From Gracilaria caudata (lineage: Eukaryota > Rhodophyta > Florideophyceae > Gracilariales > Gracilariaceae): DNA of 31,315 nucleotides. Positions 18,015-27,857 of this stretch are shown here, piece after piece. The notes beneath the pieces were generated by a model. That model worked only from the letters and a program-made list of their open reading frames with translations. It was not told where the DNA came from and did not search any database. The translations under genes and the position numbers were made by a program. The stretch spans positions 1 to 31,315 of the forward strand of contig JASCIV010000215.1 in assembly GCA_030374735.1 (NCBI GenBank), given 5' to 3'. Numbering within the stretch: the first letter of the stretch is position 1; every line of letters begins with the position of its first letter.

Positions 18015-19722
18015 TTGAGCGGGATGAGTTATGGAAGGGTGAATGGAGATGCGAGGGGAGAAGGGCGGGTTGATCGGTTTGATGTTGTAGACGGACATGC
18101 AGTGGTCGTTGCTTTTGTACATCGCATGAATTTTGTGCCATGTGTGCTATGCGCGCTGATGGTGGCATCAATCAACATAGGGCAATTTGAATCGTGCTGT
18201 GCCAATTACACACCCGTACTTTGGATTAAAACTTTTGACGTGTGTGGAACGTGTGCACGTACACACATGTTCGGATTTCTCTTTTTAGCTGCAGAAATAG
18301 ATCATGGAAGACCCGTGACTCAGCTCCGTGGGACTCATCATGCTGATGATCGCTATCGTACTCTATTGTTAACAAACTTCATAGATGATGCCGAGCGTTC
18401 ATTCCGGCTTAGGGGAATGAAGCAGAATGACCAATAAATGATTGTACAGGATTAGAGAAGACTTCGCGAATTTCTACTCCCATTGAAGGTCCAGTTTTGG
18501 CCATCGTGCCATTCATATCTGCACGTTGGTTTTAATTCAGCATTTACAACGCAAATGCGTACGACATAAAACATTCTGCATGTGTTGAACAGAACAAGCT
18601 TTCGTTGTTGTTCTTCGAGCTTACCGGCCGGAACCATTTAAAGTTACTTTGCACGCCATCTCTATCACCGTTCAACCTTGTCACCAACGACGACAGAGTT
18701 TTGCTCTGCTCCGATGCCTTCACACCGCGTTCAGCTGAACACGCTCGCTGTGCAGCGTGACTGTCACTCATAACTCGCGTAAGAACATGAAAGCTTCTTT
18801 TTCATAATTATTGACGCCAATTCAGCATTTCTGCTGTGATCCGCCTCTGATATTGCAAGAGACAGGAGATAAGGAGAGAAAGAAGCAGAACCACGTTTTA
18901 AAGCTTGACGTATCTTCGCGGTGTTGTCGAAGCACTTCACGCCAATTTGCCCCACTCATCATCAATACATTTACCGGACATGTTCGGTATGATGTGAAGC
19001 AAGTGCCAATCATCGGCAATGATATCTTAGTGAAGTAGGTTCTCTGTTCCAAGTACAATAGCATTCAGTTTGCTACCGATATTTCGTTTATGTCTATCAT
19101 CGACATATGGTTTGCGTGTGTCGCGCACACTGACTCCAGAATCTCTCGCGGAACGCTTGGAGTTGCTTTATGTCCACTGGCACTCATTTCTCTGAACGGC
19201 AAGCATCTTCCTCATGCATAAGGATAACAACTCGTCCGTGCCGTTCCATGTCATTGGACTAAATTCAGTGTTGATTTTGAGTTGGGAATGCCTTGGTTGC
19301 GTGTGCGTTATTTCTTGTCTTATTCTCGGACAAGTACTCAGCAACTTCAGCAGTCTATCCGTTTTCATCTTGAAGCACAAGCACACAGTGGGCACGTGCA
19401 TCTCGCCTTCCCGTGGTGTGCCTGTCTCCGATCCACTTTTGCTTGGTCGGAGCGAAATGAGAACGTAGACGGATCTCCAACGGAGGCCAAAAACTACTGA
19501 ACACATGTCCAAATCAAAAAGATCCGCATCCTAAGTTTGATTAGACAAGTGCCACAGAAGGTTTTGGCCTTTCTACAGCGAGAAAACGTTCTTTGAAAAG
19601 TTTTACTACAGCTTAGTAGAAGCTGTTGTCCACAATAAAGAAGAAGACAAGCACACAGTGCTTGTTTTGAATTGCAGCAACAAGAGCTCTACAGTACACC
19701 GTAGAGCGTGACGCGTAACAAG
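18015..19722. other. Intergenic region without a recognised gene
   Basis: This stretch lies between the SEC61B start and the end of the glycosyltransferase. Several frames of 60-135 codons are open (plus 18024-18437, minus 19168-19512, plus 19214-19468), but they overlap on opposite strands and show no family motifs. The minus frame at 19168-19512 would lie downstream of the glycosyltransferase stop. I see no TATA box. Confidence 0.4.
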
Positions 19723-21534
19723 TCACCACTCGACAAACGAGTTCAGCCATCTCCAGCGATACTTCGAGTACTTTCTGCGGAACCATCGTTCTGAACAGTG
19801 CACCGTCGCGCTTGAAACAGCAACACTGCCCACCTGTCTCCATTTCATCAGCCGTGCAACTTGTTCGCAAAACGGCGCCGCGTATGACTTCACGTCTGCA
19901 TCGTTTTCAGAGGGCGGCGTCACAGCATAGTGATACCCGTGTCGAATGCCGCTGTTCACAAGCTTCACCCTTGCGCCAGCCCGCCATAACCGCAGCGAAA
20001 ACTCAATTTCAGAGAACGGACCGTAATCTCTCCAGCCCTTCTCCTTCAGAAACTGCGTGCGTGCCAGTAGAAATCCGCTTGTTCCGCTGATACTTTTTTC
20101 GTGCTCGGCGCCAATGTTCCATGACGTTTCTACCTGTTCGAATATTATGTCGCTGTTGTTCTGTTTGATTGTGTGCCCTTTCGGAAATAGGCCTTGTTCA
20201 GAATGTAAGCGATTGTGATTGAAAACGAGAAAGCCGGAGGTTACGTCTGCGTCATCATTCCATACAGGACGTAACATACGCGCTATCAATGTTTCCCAGG
20301 ATATTTTCTGTTCGGCGTTTAGAATGCATACAAATGGTGACGTTGTACTTGCGACCAATTCATTCAGTACAACAGATCTGGGCTTTTGTTTTAACCACAA
20401 CATCTTCACATTATCATCACCTCTCGCAGACAAGAATCGTTTCATGGAGGAATCAGATCCTGAAGTATCGCCGATAACCACTTCATTGTTTGGAAACGCC
20501 GCACGTATACTATCATAAACGTCCATAAGCGGCCTCGTTTTGTTAGAAGTATCTGCTTCAATCAGAAAGGCCACTTGTCGCACATCGGTATCATCTCTTT
20601 TAGAAACCTCCAGGCAGTGACTATTCGTCTTCATACACTCCTTCAACTTGTTGGTTCCCTTTCGCTTATGCGAGATATAATCAAAAGGCTGCAAATAACA
20701 GTGACGACGATACGACCACAGATCCAAAGCCATCAAAGCTCGATGCGTGGTAAACGCCAATAACCAACCGCCTACCATCGCATCTTCGATTGGACTGTAT
20801 CTTAGAAGTTTGCTCACTTTGCTCAGCGCACTGAAAGCACCGCGTGATATGATATAACCGGCTCCTTGCATGTAAGGATGATGCATCACCGTGTCCTTTT
20901 CAATATGTTGTCGAGGATTGTGGAGAATATCAGTCAGACCCGGGTCGTACCATTTATGTGTAGGGTCAGGTTTCAGAAAGTTGGTCGACTCGGCATGTCC
21001 CACATGCACAACTCCTTCCGCATCAAAGTTGCTTAATAAGCGAAGCACGCGCGTAAAGCATACGAAGGAATCGGAATCTGTCTTGAGCAACCAGTCGAAA
21101 TGATAGTAAGAAGCCGCGTGAGTAATACCCAGTTGCACCTTTTCTGACACGGAAAGATAGTCATCCGGGCGAACCATTGGTACGTGCAATATATCACACG
21201 AATCGGTGTTCCGTTCAAGCTGTGCATGCTCGCTTTGTGAACGGACCACTGCAACGCAACACACCGTCGTGGAAAGGTTGGGTGAAATCGTGGAATACCA
21301 TGTGCGAATTATACCGGATTCAACTGCACTGGATGACACTGGGATCATGGCAAGTAAACGGCAGTGCGATCTTGTCCATGACGATGTAACGGCGGATGCG
21401 AACGCGCTACTCGGAGATGAAGAAGAAAGTTGAACGATCTCAAGTCTGTGCACGGCGGTGAGAAGAACGAAAAACGACGACAAAGTCACCACCAACGTTG
21501 CGTGGAACCGTTTCGAGACGTGCCGTGACTTCAT
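19723..21534 (-). CDS. Two-domain Golgi glycosyltransferase: GT31-like domain plus a GT2-like GT-A domain
   Basis: A 603-residue type II membrane protein with a signal anchor at about residues 11-29 (LVVTLSSFFVLLTAVH). The first domain (about 70-300) resembles the beta-1,3-galactosyltransferase fold: EKVQLGITHAASYYHFDWLL leads into the metal-binding KTDSDSF (D153-S-D155). YMQGAGYIISRGAF and IEDAMVGGWL (249-258) follow, matching the GT31 ED-x-xVG motif. The second domain (about 320-540) looks like a GT-A fold: VAFLIEADTSN start, LNELVASTTSPFVCILNAEQ at the DXD position, then GTSGFLLARTQFLKEKGW and FSEIEFSLRLWRAGARVKLV. The usual DXD is replaced by NAEQ, so the second domain may be inactive or metal-independent. 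It probably acts in glycoprotein or cell-wall polysaccharide synthesis. The donor sugar is unknown. Confidence 0.7.
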   Translation of the reverse strand: MKSRHVSKRFHATLVVTLSSFFVLLTAVHRLEIVQLSSSSPSSAFASAVTSSWTRSHCRLLAMIPVSSSAVESGIIRTWYSTISPNLSTTVCCVAVVRSQSEHAQLERNTDSCDILHVPMVRPDDYLSVSEKVQLGITHAASYYHFDWLLKTDSDSFVCFTRVLRLLSNFDAEGVVHVGHAESTNFLKPDPTHKWYDPGLTDILHNPRQHIEKDTVMHHPYMQGAGYIISRGAFSALSKVSKLLRYSPIEDAMVGGWLLAFTTHRALMALDLWSYRRHCYLQPFDYISHKRKGTNKLKECMKTNSHCLEVSKRDDTDVRQVAFLIEADTSNKTRPLMDVYDSIRAAFPNNEVVIGDTSGSDSSMKRFLSARGDDNVKMLWLKQKPRSVVLNELVASTTSPFVCILNAEQKISWETLIARMLRPVWNDDADVTSGFLVFNHNRLHSEQGLFPKGHTIKQNNSDIIFEQVETSWNIGAEHEKSISGTSGFLLARTQFLKEKGWRDYGPFSEIEFSLRLWRAGARVKLVNSGIRHGYHYAVTPPSENDADVKSYAAPFCEQVARLMKWRQVGSVAVSSATVHCSERWFRRKYSKYRWRWLNSFVEW

Positions 21535-21865
21535 TGCTGAAAAGGATGTATGAAGATTGAAGCACGGGCGTATCGCACCGTTTGATGGCTAGGATTGAGC
21601 TTGACCGGCACGATGATATCACTCCATGCTTTCGGATGACGTACTCCGCTTCTCCGGCTACGCAGGATTTTGGCTTAGACTGGGTTTCGACAAGCTTACT
21701 GTGACGGCTCAACGTCTGTTGCCGTGTTTTTCGTGCCATGTGTGATGAGGTGAGTAAAAGTGAATTGGTGATTCACTTTCTGAATCACCACCCACGCAGT
21801 GCGATGGACACCCACGCAACAGCGTGCTCTGTCAGTTCTTCATCGGAGTAGCGTAGAAGGAGCAA

Positions 21866-21874
21866 TATAAAAGG
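21866..21874 (+). promoter_or_regulatory. TATA box, plus strand
   Basis: TATAAAAGGGCGGG matches the box seen at the acidic gene. Transcription should begin near 21895. The next large frame starts 690 bases away at 22555, so either the leader is long or spliced, or a small gene lies between. Confidence 0.55.
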
Positions 21875-21986
21875 GCGGGCGCTGAGGATGGAGCTCTCCT
21901 CTGTTCTGTTCGTTTGCAGTGTTCTCTCGCTGCGACGTGAGCCGCGTGCTGCGTTTACACAGCATACGCGCTGGTTTTGTTGTGAC

Positions 21987-22082
21987 ATGATGGAGCTCGC
22001 TCGTGGTTTGTACCACGGCGGGCCTGAGAAGAAGAAGAAGGGCACGACCATGATGGCGGAGATACTGAGCTGGCCCGGCTGA
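21987..22082 (+). CDS. Candidate 31-aa microprotein
   Basis: This is the first ATG after the predicted start site of the 21866 TATA box. The frame is 31 codons, ends in TGA, and encodes a hydrophilic peptide with a KKKK cluster (GGPEKKKKGTTMMAE). No homologue is recognised. It could equally be an upstream ORF in the leader of the 428-aa protein gene. Frames this short arise easily by chance. Confidence 0.2.
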   Translation: MMELARGLYHGGPEKKKKGTTMMAEILSWPG

Positions 22083-22237
22083 AAACTGCAGATCCGCACT
22101 GAGAGTGCATAGCTAGCAACCGCCGACGGTCTCCGCGCGACCAAGAACAGGCACTGCCGCGGGGGAAGGCAGTTGCAAGTGCAGTTGCTGATGATCCGCT
22201 GGCGCTCTTCTCGCGTAGCACGTCATCACAAATAGCG

Positions 22238-22245
22238 TGACGTCA
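22238..22245. promoter_or_regulatory. CRE-like palindrome TGACGTCA
   Basis: A perfect full CRE site with a CACGTCATCA half site 10 bases upstream, in the promoter of the 428-aa protein. Such sites are bound by bZIP proteins in many eukaryotes; a link to the bZIP gene in this window is only a guess. Confidence 0.35.
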
Positions 22246-22337
22246 TGGCGGTAAGCACCGCGCAAGCTTCGCTGCGCCGACATCGATTTCCGCGCTCCAT
22301 CGCGCTGTCACGCACACGCAACGTACACGCGCCACCT

Positions 22338-22348
22338 CCCCCCCCCCC
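22338..22348 (+). promoter_or_regulatory. Poly-C tract upstream of the 428-aa membrane protein
   Basis: Eleven Cs in coding orientation, 207 bases upstream of the ATG at 22555. Confidence 0.3.
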
Positions 22349-22554
22349 TTTGTTGCCTGCGCTCCGCTGCTTACCGTTGCCCGCCATTCAACCGCAGTTT
22401 AAAGAGCGACTGCATCCACTCGACTACTAGTGTCTTCCCCAACGATCCCCGTCTCTAACCGCTGGCGAGAAATCTTGCCATTTTATCCTCGCTCTCGAGC
22501 GCTGCCCTTCAATCTTTGCATAGCCTTTTTTCCTGCGTCGATAGCACGTTCGAT

Positions 22555-23841
22555 ATGCATCAAGAACAACCGCGACGAAACATGCCTTTTTCACCATTGA
22601 GGGCGTGTTGTCCGTCCCCGCAGAGTCCATGTTTGTCTGTCTCAGCGACGCTGGTGTTCATCATCGTGTGTGCGTTTCATGTTCATCGCTTAGCCACTTC
22701 GGGTTCCGTTCCGATGCGAGATGATCTTCGCAATCTGGTTTTACCTGGCAGTCTACATGCGGCTGATCCGCCACTCGCCTCTCCACTTGACGCACAGACT
22801 GTTGCTCATTATGCACGCGCACATGGAGCTTTTCCATTCTCTCCTCATGCTCATGGCGACCTTCTGTACTCTGCCATTCAATCTTCACAACAGCATTCAC
22901 TTCCCCCAGACTTGTTTCACAATCGTTCTCCACGCGCTCTTATGCGCTCGTCTGATCGTTTGTATCCTGTGGAATCAAATCCGACTCAAAACAGCTTTTC
23001 GCTCACGGGCGACCATGTCAGCTATATGAGGAATGACCAAACTGGTGCGCCTCATACCCATGTGGCAATGAGCGATTCTCTGCACAGTTCCATGCATCCC
23101 TCTCAACCAGATGCACATGCCGCTCGTGACAATGCTCATCAAATCAAACAGCTTCAATCGGTGGAATTGGAAGTACCGCGACGTCATCCGGTCATAGAAG
23201 CTTTCCATACAATCATTGGTACATCGCCACAATCCAAGACTCTCGATACCGATATTCAATCCTCCAGTGGAAAGAATCTTCACATATCTCACCCTGCCAA
23301 CGCACGTACTGACCTTTCTGAAAAACCTGTCGCTGTCCGCGCTACGGATTTGACAGGAGACGCAGGCCACAGTGCCAAGGCTGTTCAGGTGGCCGAAAAC
23401 GATATTCTAGTTGAAATCAGCTCTGAAAAGACAATCGGGCTCTCTGGTGATGAACAGTTGCATGACGAAACTACTAGCTCCTCTTCTGCTCTTTCACAGC
23501 TGCGAACGAGTGAGTCTGCACCTGTACTCAGGGGCGTCGTTCCTGTCGACGCATCAGGAATAAATGATGAGGTGAAACAGGACAGAGTTACCATCATCTC
23601 GGAGGAGAAGCATGATGAAATAGCGAATTCAGTTGATGCGCCTAGCAAGAAGGGTTTCTTCAGTTTTCTTTGGGGTACTTCGCATTCAATAGAGGATCTC
23701 AGTAATGTTGGAGAAGAGGAGAGAGGGGCCATCAGAAATTCAGTTGTCAGAGAAGACGAATTCAGTTCCCCCAAAGATGATATCAAGGTTCTTGGTATTG
23801 AAAGCACCACTGAGAAAGACAACGAAGTTGAAGCATCCTGA
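22555..23841 (+). CDS. Unknown type II membrane protein, 428 aa, with an open frame beyond its TGA
   Basis: The ATG at 22555 starts a protein with a short basic N-terminus (HQEQPRR) and one hydrophobic span at about residues 27-43 (LSVSATLVFIIVCAF), so a signal anchor with the rest luminal or extracellular. The body is His/Ser/Pro-rich, then acidic, with no recognised domain and probably little fold. Near the C-terminus is an aromatic patch, KKGFFSFLWG, followed by acidic sequence to the TGA at 23839-23841. In the same frame, 106 further codons stay open to TAA at 24160-24162 and read like coding sequence (for example INVPASWDGVTEALIHKFWK). See findings. It may be read-through, a missed intron, a sequencing error or coincidence. 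A CRE, a C-run and a distant TATA box lie upstream. Confidence 0.5.
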   Translation: MHQEQPRRNMPFSPLRACCPSPQSPCLSVSATLVFIIVCAFHVHRLATSGSVPMRDDLRNLVLPGSLHAADPPLASPLDAQTVAHYARAHGAFPFSPHAHGDLLYSAIQSSQQHSLPPDLFHNRSPRALMRSSDRLYPVESNPTQNSFSLTGDHVSYMRNDQTGAPHTHVAMSDSLHSSMHPSQPDAHAARDNAHQIKQLQSVELEVPRRHPVIEAFHTIIGTSPQSKTLDTDIQSSSGKNLHISHPANARTDLSEKPVAVRATDLTGDAGHSAKAVQVAENDILVEISSEKTIGLSGDEQLHDETTSSSSALSQLRTSESAPVLRGVVPVDASGINDEVKQDRVTIISEEKHDEIANSVDAPSKKGFFSFLWGTSHSIEDLSNVGEEERGAIRNSVVREDEFSSPKDDIKVLGIESTTEKDNEVEAS

Positions 23842-24162
23842 GCACAGAGATGCTTACGAGGATGGCCACCAGTACCGGCCCATAGTAATGATCCCGCTGA
23901 CGCACTGGCTATTAACGTTCCTGCGTCTTGGGACGGAGTAACGGAAGCTTTGATTCACAAGTTTTGGAAAACATGGTGTCCCATGAGCGCAGCTGATGTG
24001 AGCAGTTTTCGTCACCAAGATCTTGGAGTTGCTAAACACGACAAGAAAGAGCCGAGAAGTTCGGGAACAGAGCTAGTTTCAGAGAAGAAGATCACCTCAG
24101 CTGTCATGAAGTCCTCAAGAGTAATCGGAATCCCAAGTCACAGTCGTATGGATTCATGTTAA
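23842..24162 (+). other. In-frame open extension after the TGA of the 428-aa protein
   Basis: 106 sense codons follow the TGA before TAA at 24160. The composition shifts from acidic to mixed, with Trp and hydrophobic residues in the first half and Lys/Ser in the second. A 60-base intron candidate (23788-23847, AAG|GTTCTT...GCACAG|AGA) would remove the TGA without changing frame, but its donor is weak. Confidence 0.35.
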
Positions 24163-25088
24163 AAGAAGTTCCCACTACAGCTCCGGTGGAAGAAACAGAA
24201 TTGTGAAGATTTGGTTCACTTGAGGACTTTGACTACGGTATGATATAGGGGAATTGAAAGGGTAGGATGGCTCCCTCTGTAGTACTAGAATGCCCGAGTC
24301 CTTGGACCGGAGGCATTACTTGGGTTTTTGGTTGTAAGTACGTAGACATTGAATGGTTGAATGAGTCCAGTCAACCCTGGTTTGCACAGACCTTTTTTTG
24401 CCGGGGTAAGAGGGTTGTCTTTCTTTTGAGTTAGGAAGGAATTCGTTTTTGTAAATAGCTAGCACAGCACGCACATATGTGATTCTGCACAGTGTTTAAT
24501 CTTTCGACTACGTAATGTCTCTTATCAGTTATGTTCAATGAGTTTTCCGATTTCCTGCGTTTTGATGGTACCACCTCCGCAAACAACCTTTGCTGAAGTT
24601 GGTGCAACTTTGATAATGGCCTTGTCTGCCGGGCTTGTATGTACTATTCTCGAAACAATAGAGAGGGAATGGCCCATTGATTGTCATGGTTGAGTGCAGG
24701 CTGCTTTTGTTGGGGCCTCCGTTCTGCTCCATACTCGTTTTGTTTTGGTTTCACTTCGGTTTCGTTGCAAGCACACTGAATGAGAAAACAACAACATTGT
24801 CAGAAAGAACGGTCTCAACTTGAAACTCTCGACCACTCTCTTTGCCTCCTTCGCAGTGCTTGCGCGTATCCGTTCGCTATGTGCCATCTACTTGACGTTT
24901 CAGCAACACATCCTACTGATTCGCGATGTGGTAAAAAAAACATGTTTAAACAAATTTTTCTTTAGTTTGGGCGCTGAGCGCCCAATACGGCGTTCTCCAT
25001 ATTTCAAGCCGTCGTTCATCATCACATTCGTCCACCGTCTTCATAGTATGAAATTCATACCCTTTGGGAAATTGCCCATTGCTTGAGA
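24163..25088. other. Convergent spacer with no recognised gene
   Basis: This lies between the end of the 428-aa gene region and the end of the secreted-protein pseudogene. Short overlapping frames only. A perfect dyad, TTGGGCGCT-G-AGCGCCCAA, at 24967-24985 is preceded by an A-rich run (24932-24939) and a T-run, and could be a 3' hairpin. Confidence 0.4.
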
Positions 25089-26936
25089 TCAAGGGCCCTT
25101 GGGCAAGATGAGCCCACTGCCAAGCTTAGGAGTCCCCAGATGGGGACTGATGAACTGCCTCACCGAGTGCCTTCCCGGACCCTTTTCCAGCTTCTTGAAG
25201 TAAGGGTCCGTGAAGAACACTCCACCGCTCATCGCCGCTTCCGCCCCCTCCCCCTCCAACTGGCATCACCGCGCCCCGAACTCAAGGAAGTCCAGGATTT
25301 TCAAAAATCTGTTGACGCTATCCCCCGACAGCCTCTGCATCGACGCGTCTGTTGTGGCACTGACGTATCGCATGGCTGTCGAGGGATTTCAGACGTCAAA
25401 GTTAAATCCTCTGTTCACCTTTCTTCCGCGTACCTTAAGGCATGAGTTCAATGGCCCGCGCCATTGCTCATATATTCCCTTCAACAACTGTTCTCTGTTG
25501 CTTGCTCGCGGAGAGAGAAAGTTGTGAAGGAGATACGCTTTATCCACTGATTCGGGATAGTCCATGTTCACATTCAGAACGTTAAAGCGCCGCCGAGCGA
25601 GCACTTTCCTTTCGTCGAGCTCCTTCATGAATCGAGCATCGGCGGCGCTTATTGCTCTTTCCGTTTGGTTCCTCCACGTCACCACCCCAGCCCCGAAGTC
25701 CATCTTCATGGAGACCTCGGCCATGAGGTTCCATTTCTCGTCCAGCATCGCAAACACCACCGTGTGGAAGCGGGTGGTGAAACGGCGCGCACGAGACACG
25801 TGCATGTGGACAGAAATTACCACAGACCTTCGTTGCTCAGGGAGAGCGAACGAGAATACTTTGAAGCCATTGTGAGACTCCTGTTGGAGCCCATTGAATG
25901 ATGAAGGATCCAAAGTCTTGAATGCCGTGTAGTGGAAGGCGGGGCGATAGTAACCCGGGTAGCTCCCGTGCTCGTGGTTGTAGTAGCACCAGAACACGGG
26001 ATCCACCGCGGGATGCCAGGTGCGCCAGAACTTTCTCTCTTTCTCCTCGTGAGCCAGCTTGGCATCACGGGATGGCGCAAGGTGCAAGTCATGCAGCCAT
26101 GTGGGGCACCTGGCATTGGGAACCACCGGCGTGGTTCCCACCACTTTTCCCCTCACCCTGTCCAACACCTTTTCGGGAACCCGCGGATATCCGAACGGTA
26201 CAACCTGGTTCAGGATAGGTTCCGCGAAAAGAAGAGTGAAGCGTTGGCAGCGGCGGTTGCCAATTCTGGCGGAAGTGGGGTGGGGAAGAACGATCGGGTT
26301 TTTCTCGTCGGCTATTTTCTCGAGAAGCATGCCATGAGCCGGCAGAGTGATGTTTGCTTCCAGGCGTCGTATGTCGCCAACTGGTATAACTTCTCCCGAC
26401 ACGGAGGGTACCAGACGAGGATTTTTCCAATCGTGGGGCAGCCCGCTTACCGTTGTCTCGTTCTTGTACCACGAAGCCCGAATGCCCTTCACGCTGAGCA
26501 GGATAAACACCCTCGCTCTGTGGTTTAGATGCACCTTTAGGTAAGGCATCGCAGAGCGTTTGGATGTGCGAACCACAAACAGAGCATCGAGCTTTCCCCC
26601 AAGCGGTGTATCGGAGAGGCCATCTTTGTAGGATGCTGAAGCGGGTGCAAACTGGACCCTCTCAGTCGTCCAGCCGGTTCCAGATACAAAGCGGAGGTAC
26701 TGCTTAACGACCACGGGCCTTATCGATTTGGTCTCCTCGGAAAGCGCGTATATTGGATGATCGCGGTTATTATACGTCGGAAAGACCAACGAGTTTCCGA
26801 CATGTAGCCCGAGGAGGACTAGGATGAAGAAGTAAATAGTGCTGATATTCACACTGTGTGAAGAGTTCAGGAATAGAGGGGTTTCAAGTTCAGAAAAAGC
26901 AGATGTTGCTCGATATTTGTGTTGGGTACGGTACAA
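25089..26936 (-). pseudogene. Secreted-protein gene with two in-frame TGA codons and no ATG
   Basis: On the minus strand a frame runs 515 codons from 26936 to a TGA at 25391-25389. It continues 40 codons to a TGA at 25268-25266 and a further 58 codons to TGA at 25091-25089. Coding character persists throughout: the part after the first TGA begins NPSTAMRY and contains LSGDSVNRFLKI, and the part after the second contains GVFFTDPYFKK and RQFISPHLG. A signal-peptide core lies at residues 31-48 (STIYFFILVLLGLHVG), but no ATG precedes it in frame. A conserved-looking core at about 277-340 holds CPTWLHDLH, WHPAVDP and CYYNHEHGSYP, plausibly a metal site. I could not name the family with certainty. 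The TATA box at 26965 is intact. A recent pseudogene is likeliest; recoding or an unseen first exon remain possible. Confidence 0.55.
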
Positions 26937-26964
26937 AGACTAGTAGCGTGGCTGGGAGGCCTCG

Positions 26965-26973
26965 CCTTTTATA
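26965..26973 (-). promoter_or_regulatory. TATA box of the secreted-protein gene/pseudogene
   Basis: The minus strand reads ACTGTATAAAAGGCGAGG, placing initiation near 26940, about 100 bases before the signal-peptide codons. No ATG lies between the box and those codons in their frame. Confidence 0.6.
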
Positions 26974-27857
26974 CAGTTCCAGCACCAAATGCAAAGAGCG
27001 CTCGAACACTGCACAACGTATTGGCGACGCACTTGGTTTTGGCGTGAGGTAGGAGAAGAGATGGGGCGGCTGAGCTTGCATTTGTAAAACACGTATAAAA
27101 CTCTCCTGTACATGAAGGGTAACGCAAGGAGTTCAATATCAAACTGCGTTTGTTCGTCAAGATGTATGCTGAGTTACAAGTGGTCCGCTTGATCATCTCG
27201 CATCACAAATCGCAAAACATGAGCGATCCGTGAACGGTACGCATGACATGAAGTACGTGTCCTGTCGCTCGGTCGCATTTGTCAGTCACACATCTTTGAC
27301 GATGTGATTGGGAAAGCTTTTTTGTTTTGGCGGTAGCCAAGAGGAGCTTTTTATGTCTGCATCACCGATGTGCCACCGGAACACGATCAGTAGAGATTAC
27401 GCGTCTAATGCAATCTCAGTCCGCTCTGTACAATTCCCCGGGAACATTTGATCAACAACAGAGAACCGATACAACAGGATTCACACTGGATCAAGAAGTT
27501 TGGGAGCATCGCAACAGAAAAGTACTGTGATTCTATGAAAGATAGCTGCGTGTTGCGGGTTCATGGGGAAAGATTCTCACTGCGTAGTGAGGAGAATGGT
27601 GACTGGGACGCAGTAACGAATTGAAGCTAGAAATCCGTGAAACTCGGCTTTGGACATCTCGCTATTACCCCGAGGAAAAAGAAGAAAAGAGGGTAACGAC
27701 GGAAGCGATTCCCTTCGTACGTCATAGCAAAGAATTATTTGTGGACTCTGTAGCAGTTGCGTCCGTCATTCGATATTTTTTGCCGAAGCATGATCCGGGA
27801 AAAGTCGTTAGGGGCGACGGGCAAAGCAACTCAATGACTTCTTCGTGCACATAGAAC
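26974..27857. other. Intergenic region without a recognised gene
   Basis: Only short frames are seen. A plus-strand frame at 27621-27854 has a charged peptide but no ATG. A TATAAAA at 27093-27099 (plus) has no obvious gene downstream. Confidence 0.45.

Larger units (their letters stand above)
21535..22554. other. Divergent promoter region between the glycosyltransferase and the 428-aa membrane protein
   Basis: This 1-kb region becomes GC-rich after 21870. It holds a TATA box at 21866-21874 (plus), a 31-codon ATG frame at 21987-22082, a CRE-type TGACGTCA at 22238-22245 with a half site nearby (22219-22228), and an 11-C run at 22338-22348. Confidence 0.5.

Noticed and set aside
18024..18437. 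Plus-strand ATG frame of 137 codons starting beside the SEC61B leader
   Set aside because: It begins inside the SEC61B upstream region, shows no family motif and has no promoter; kept only as a note in the spacer entry.
25932..26528. 198-codon frame on the plus strand
   Set aside because: It is antisense to the well-supported secreted-protein sequence and lacks a good ATG.
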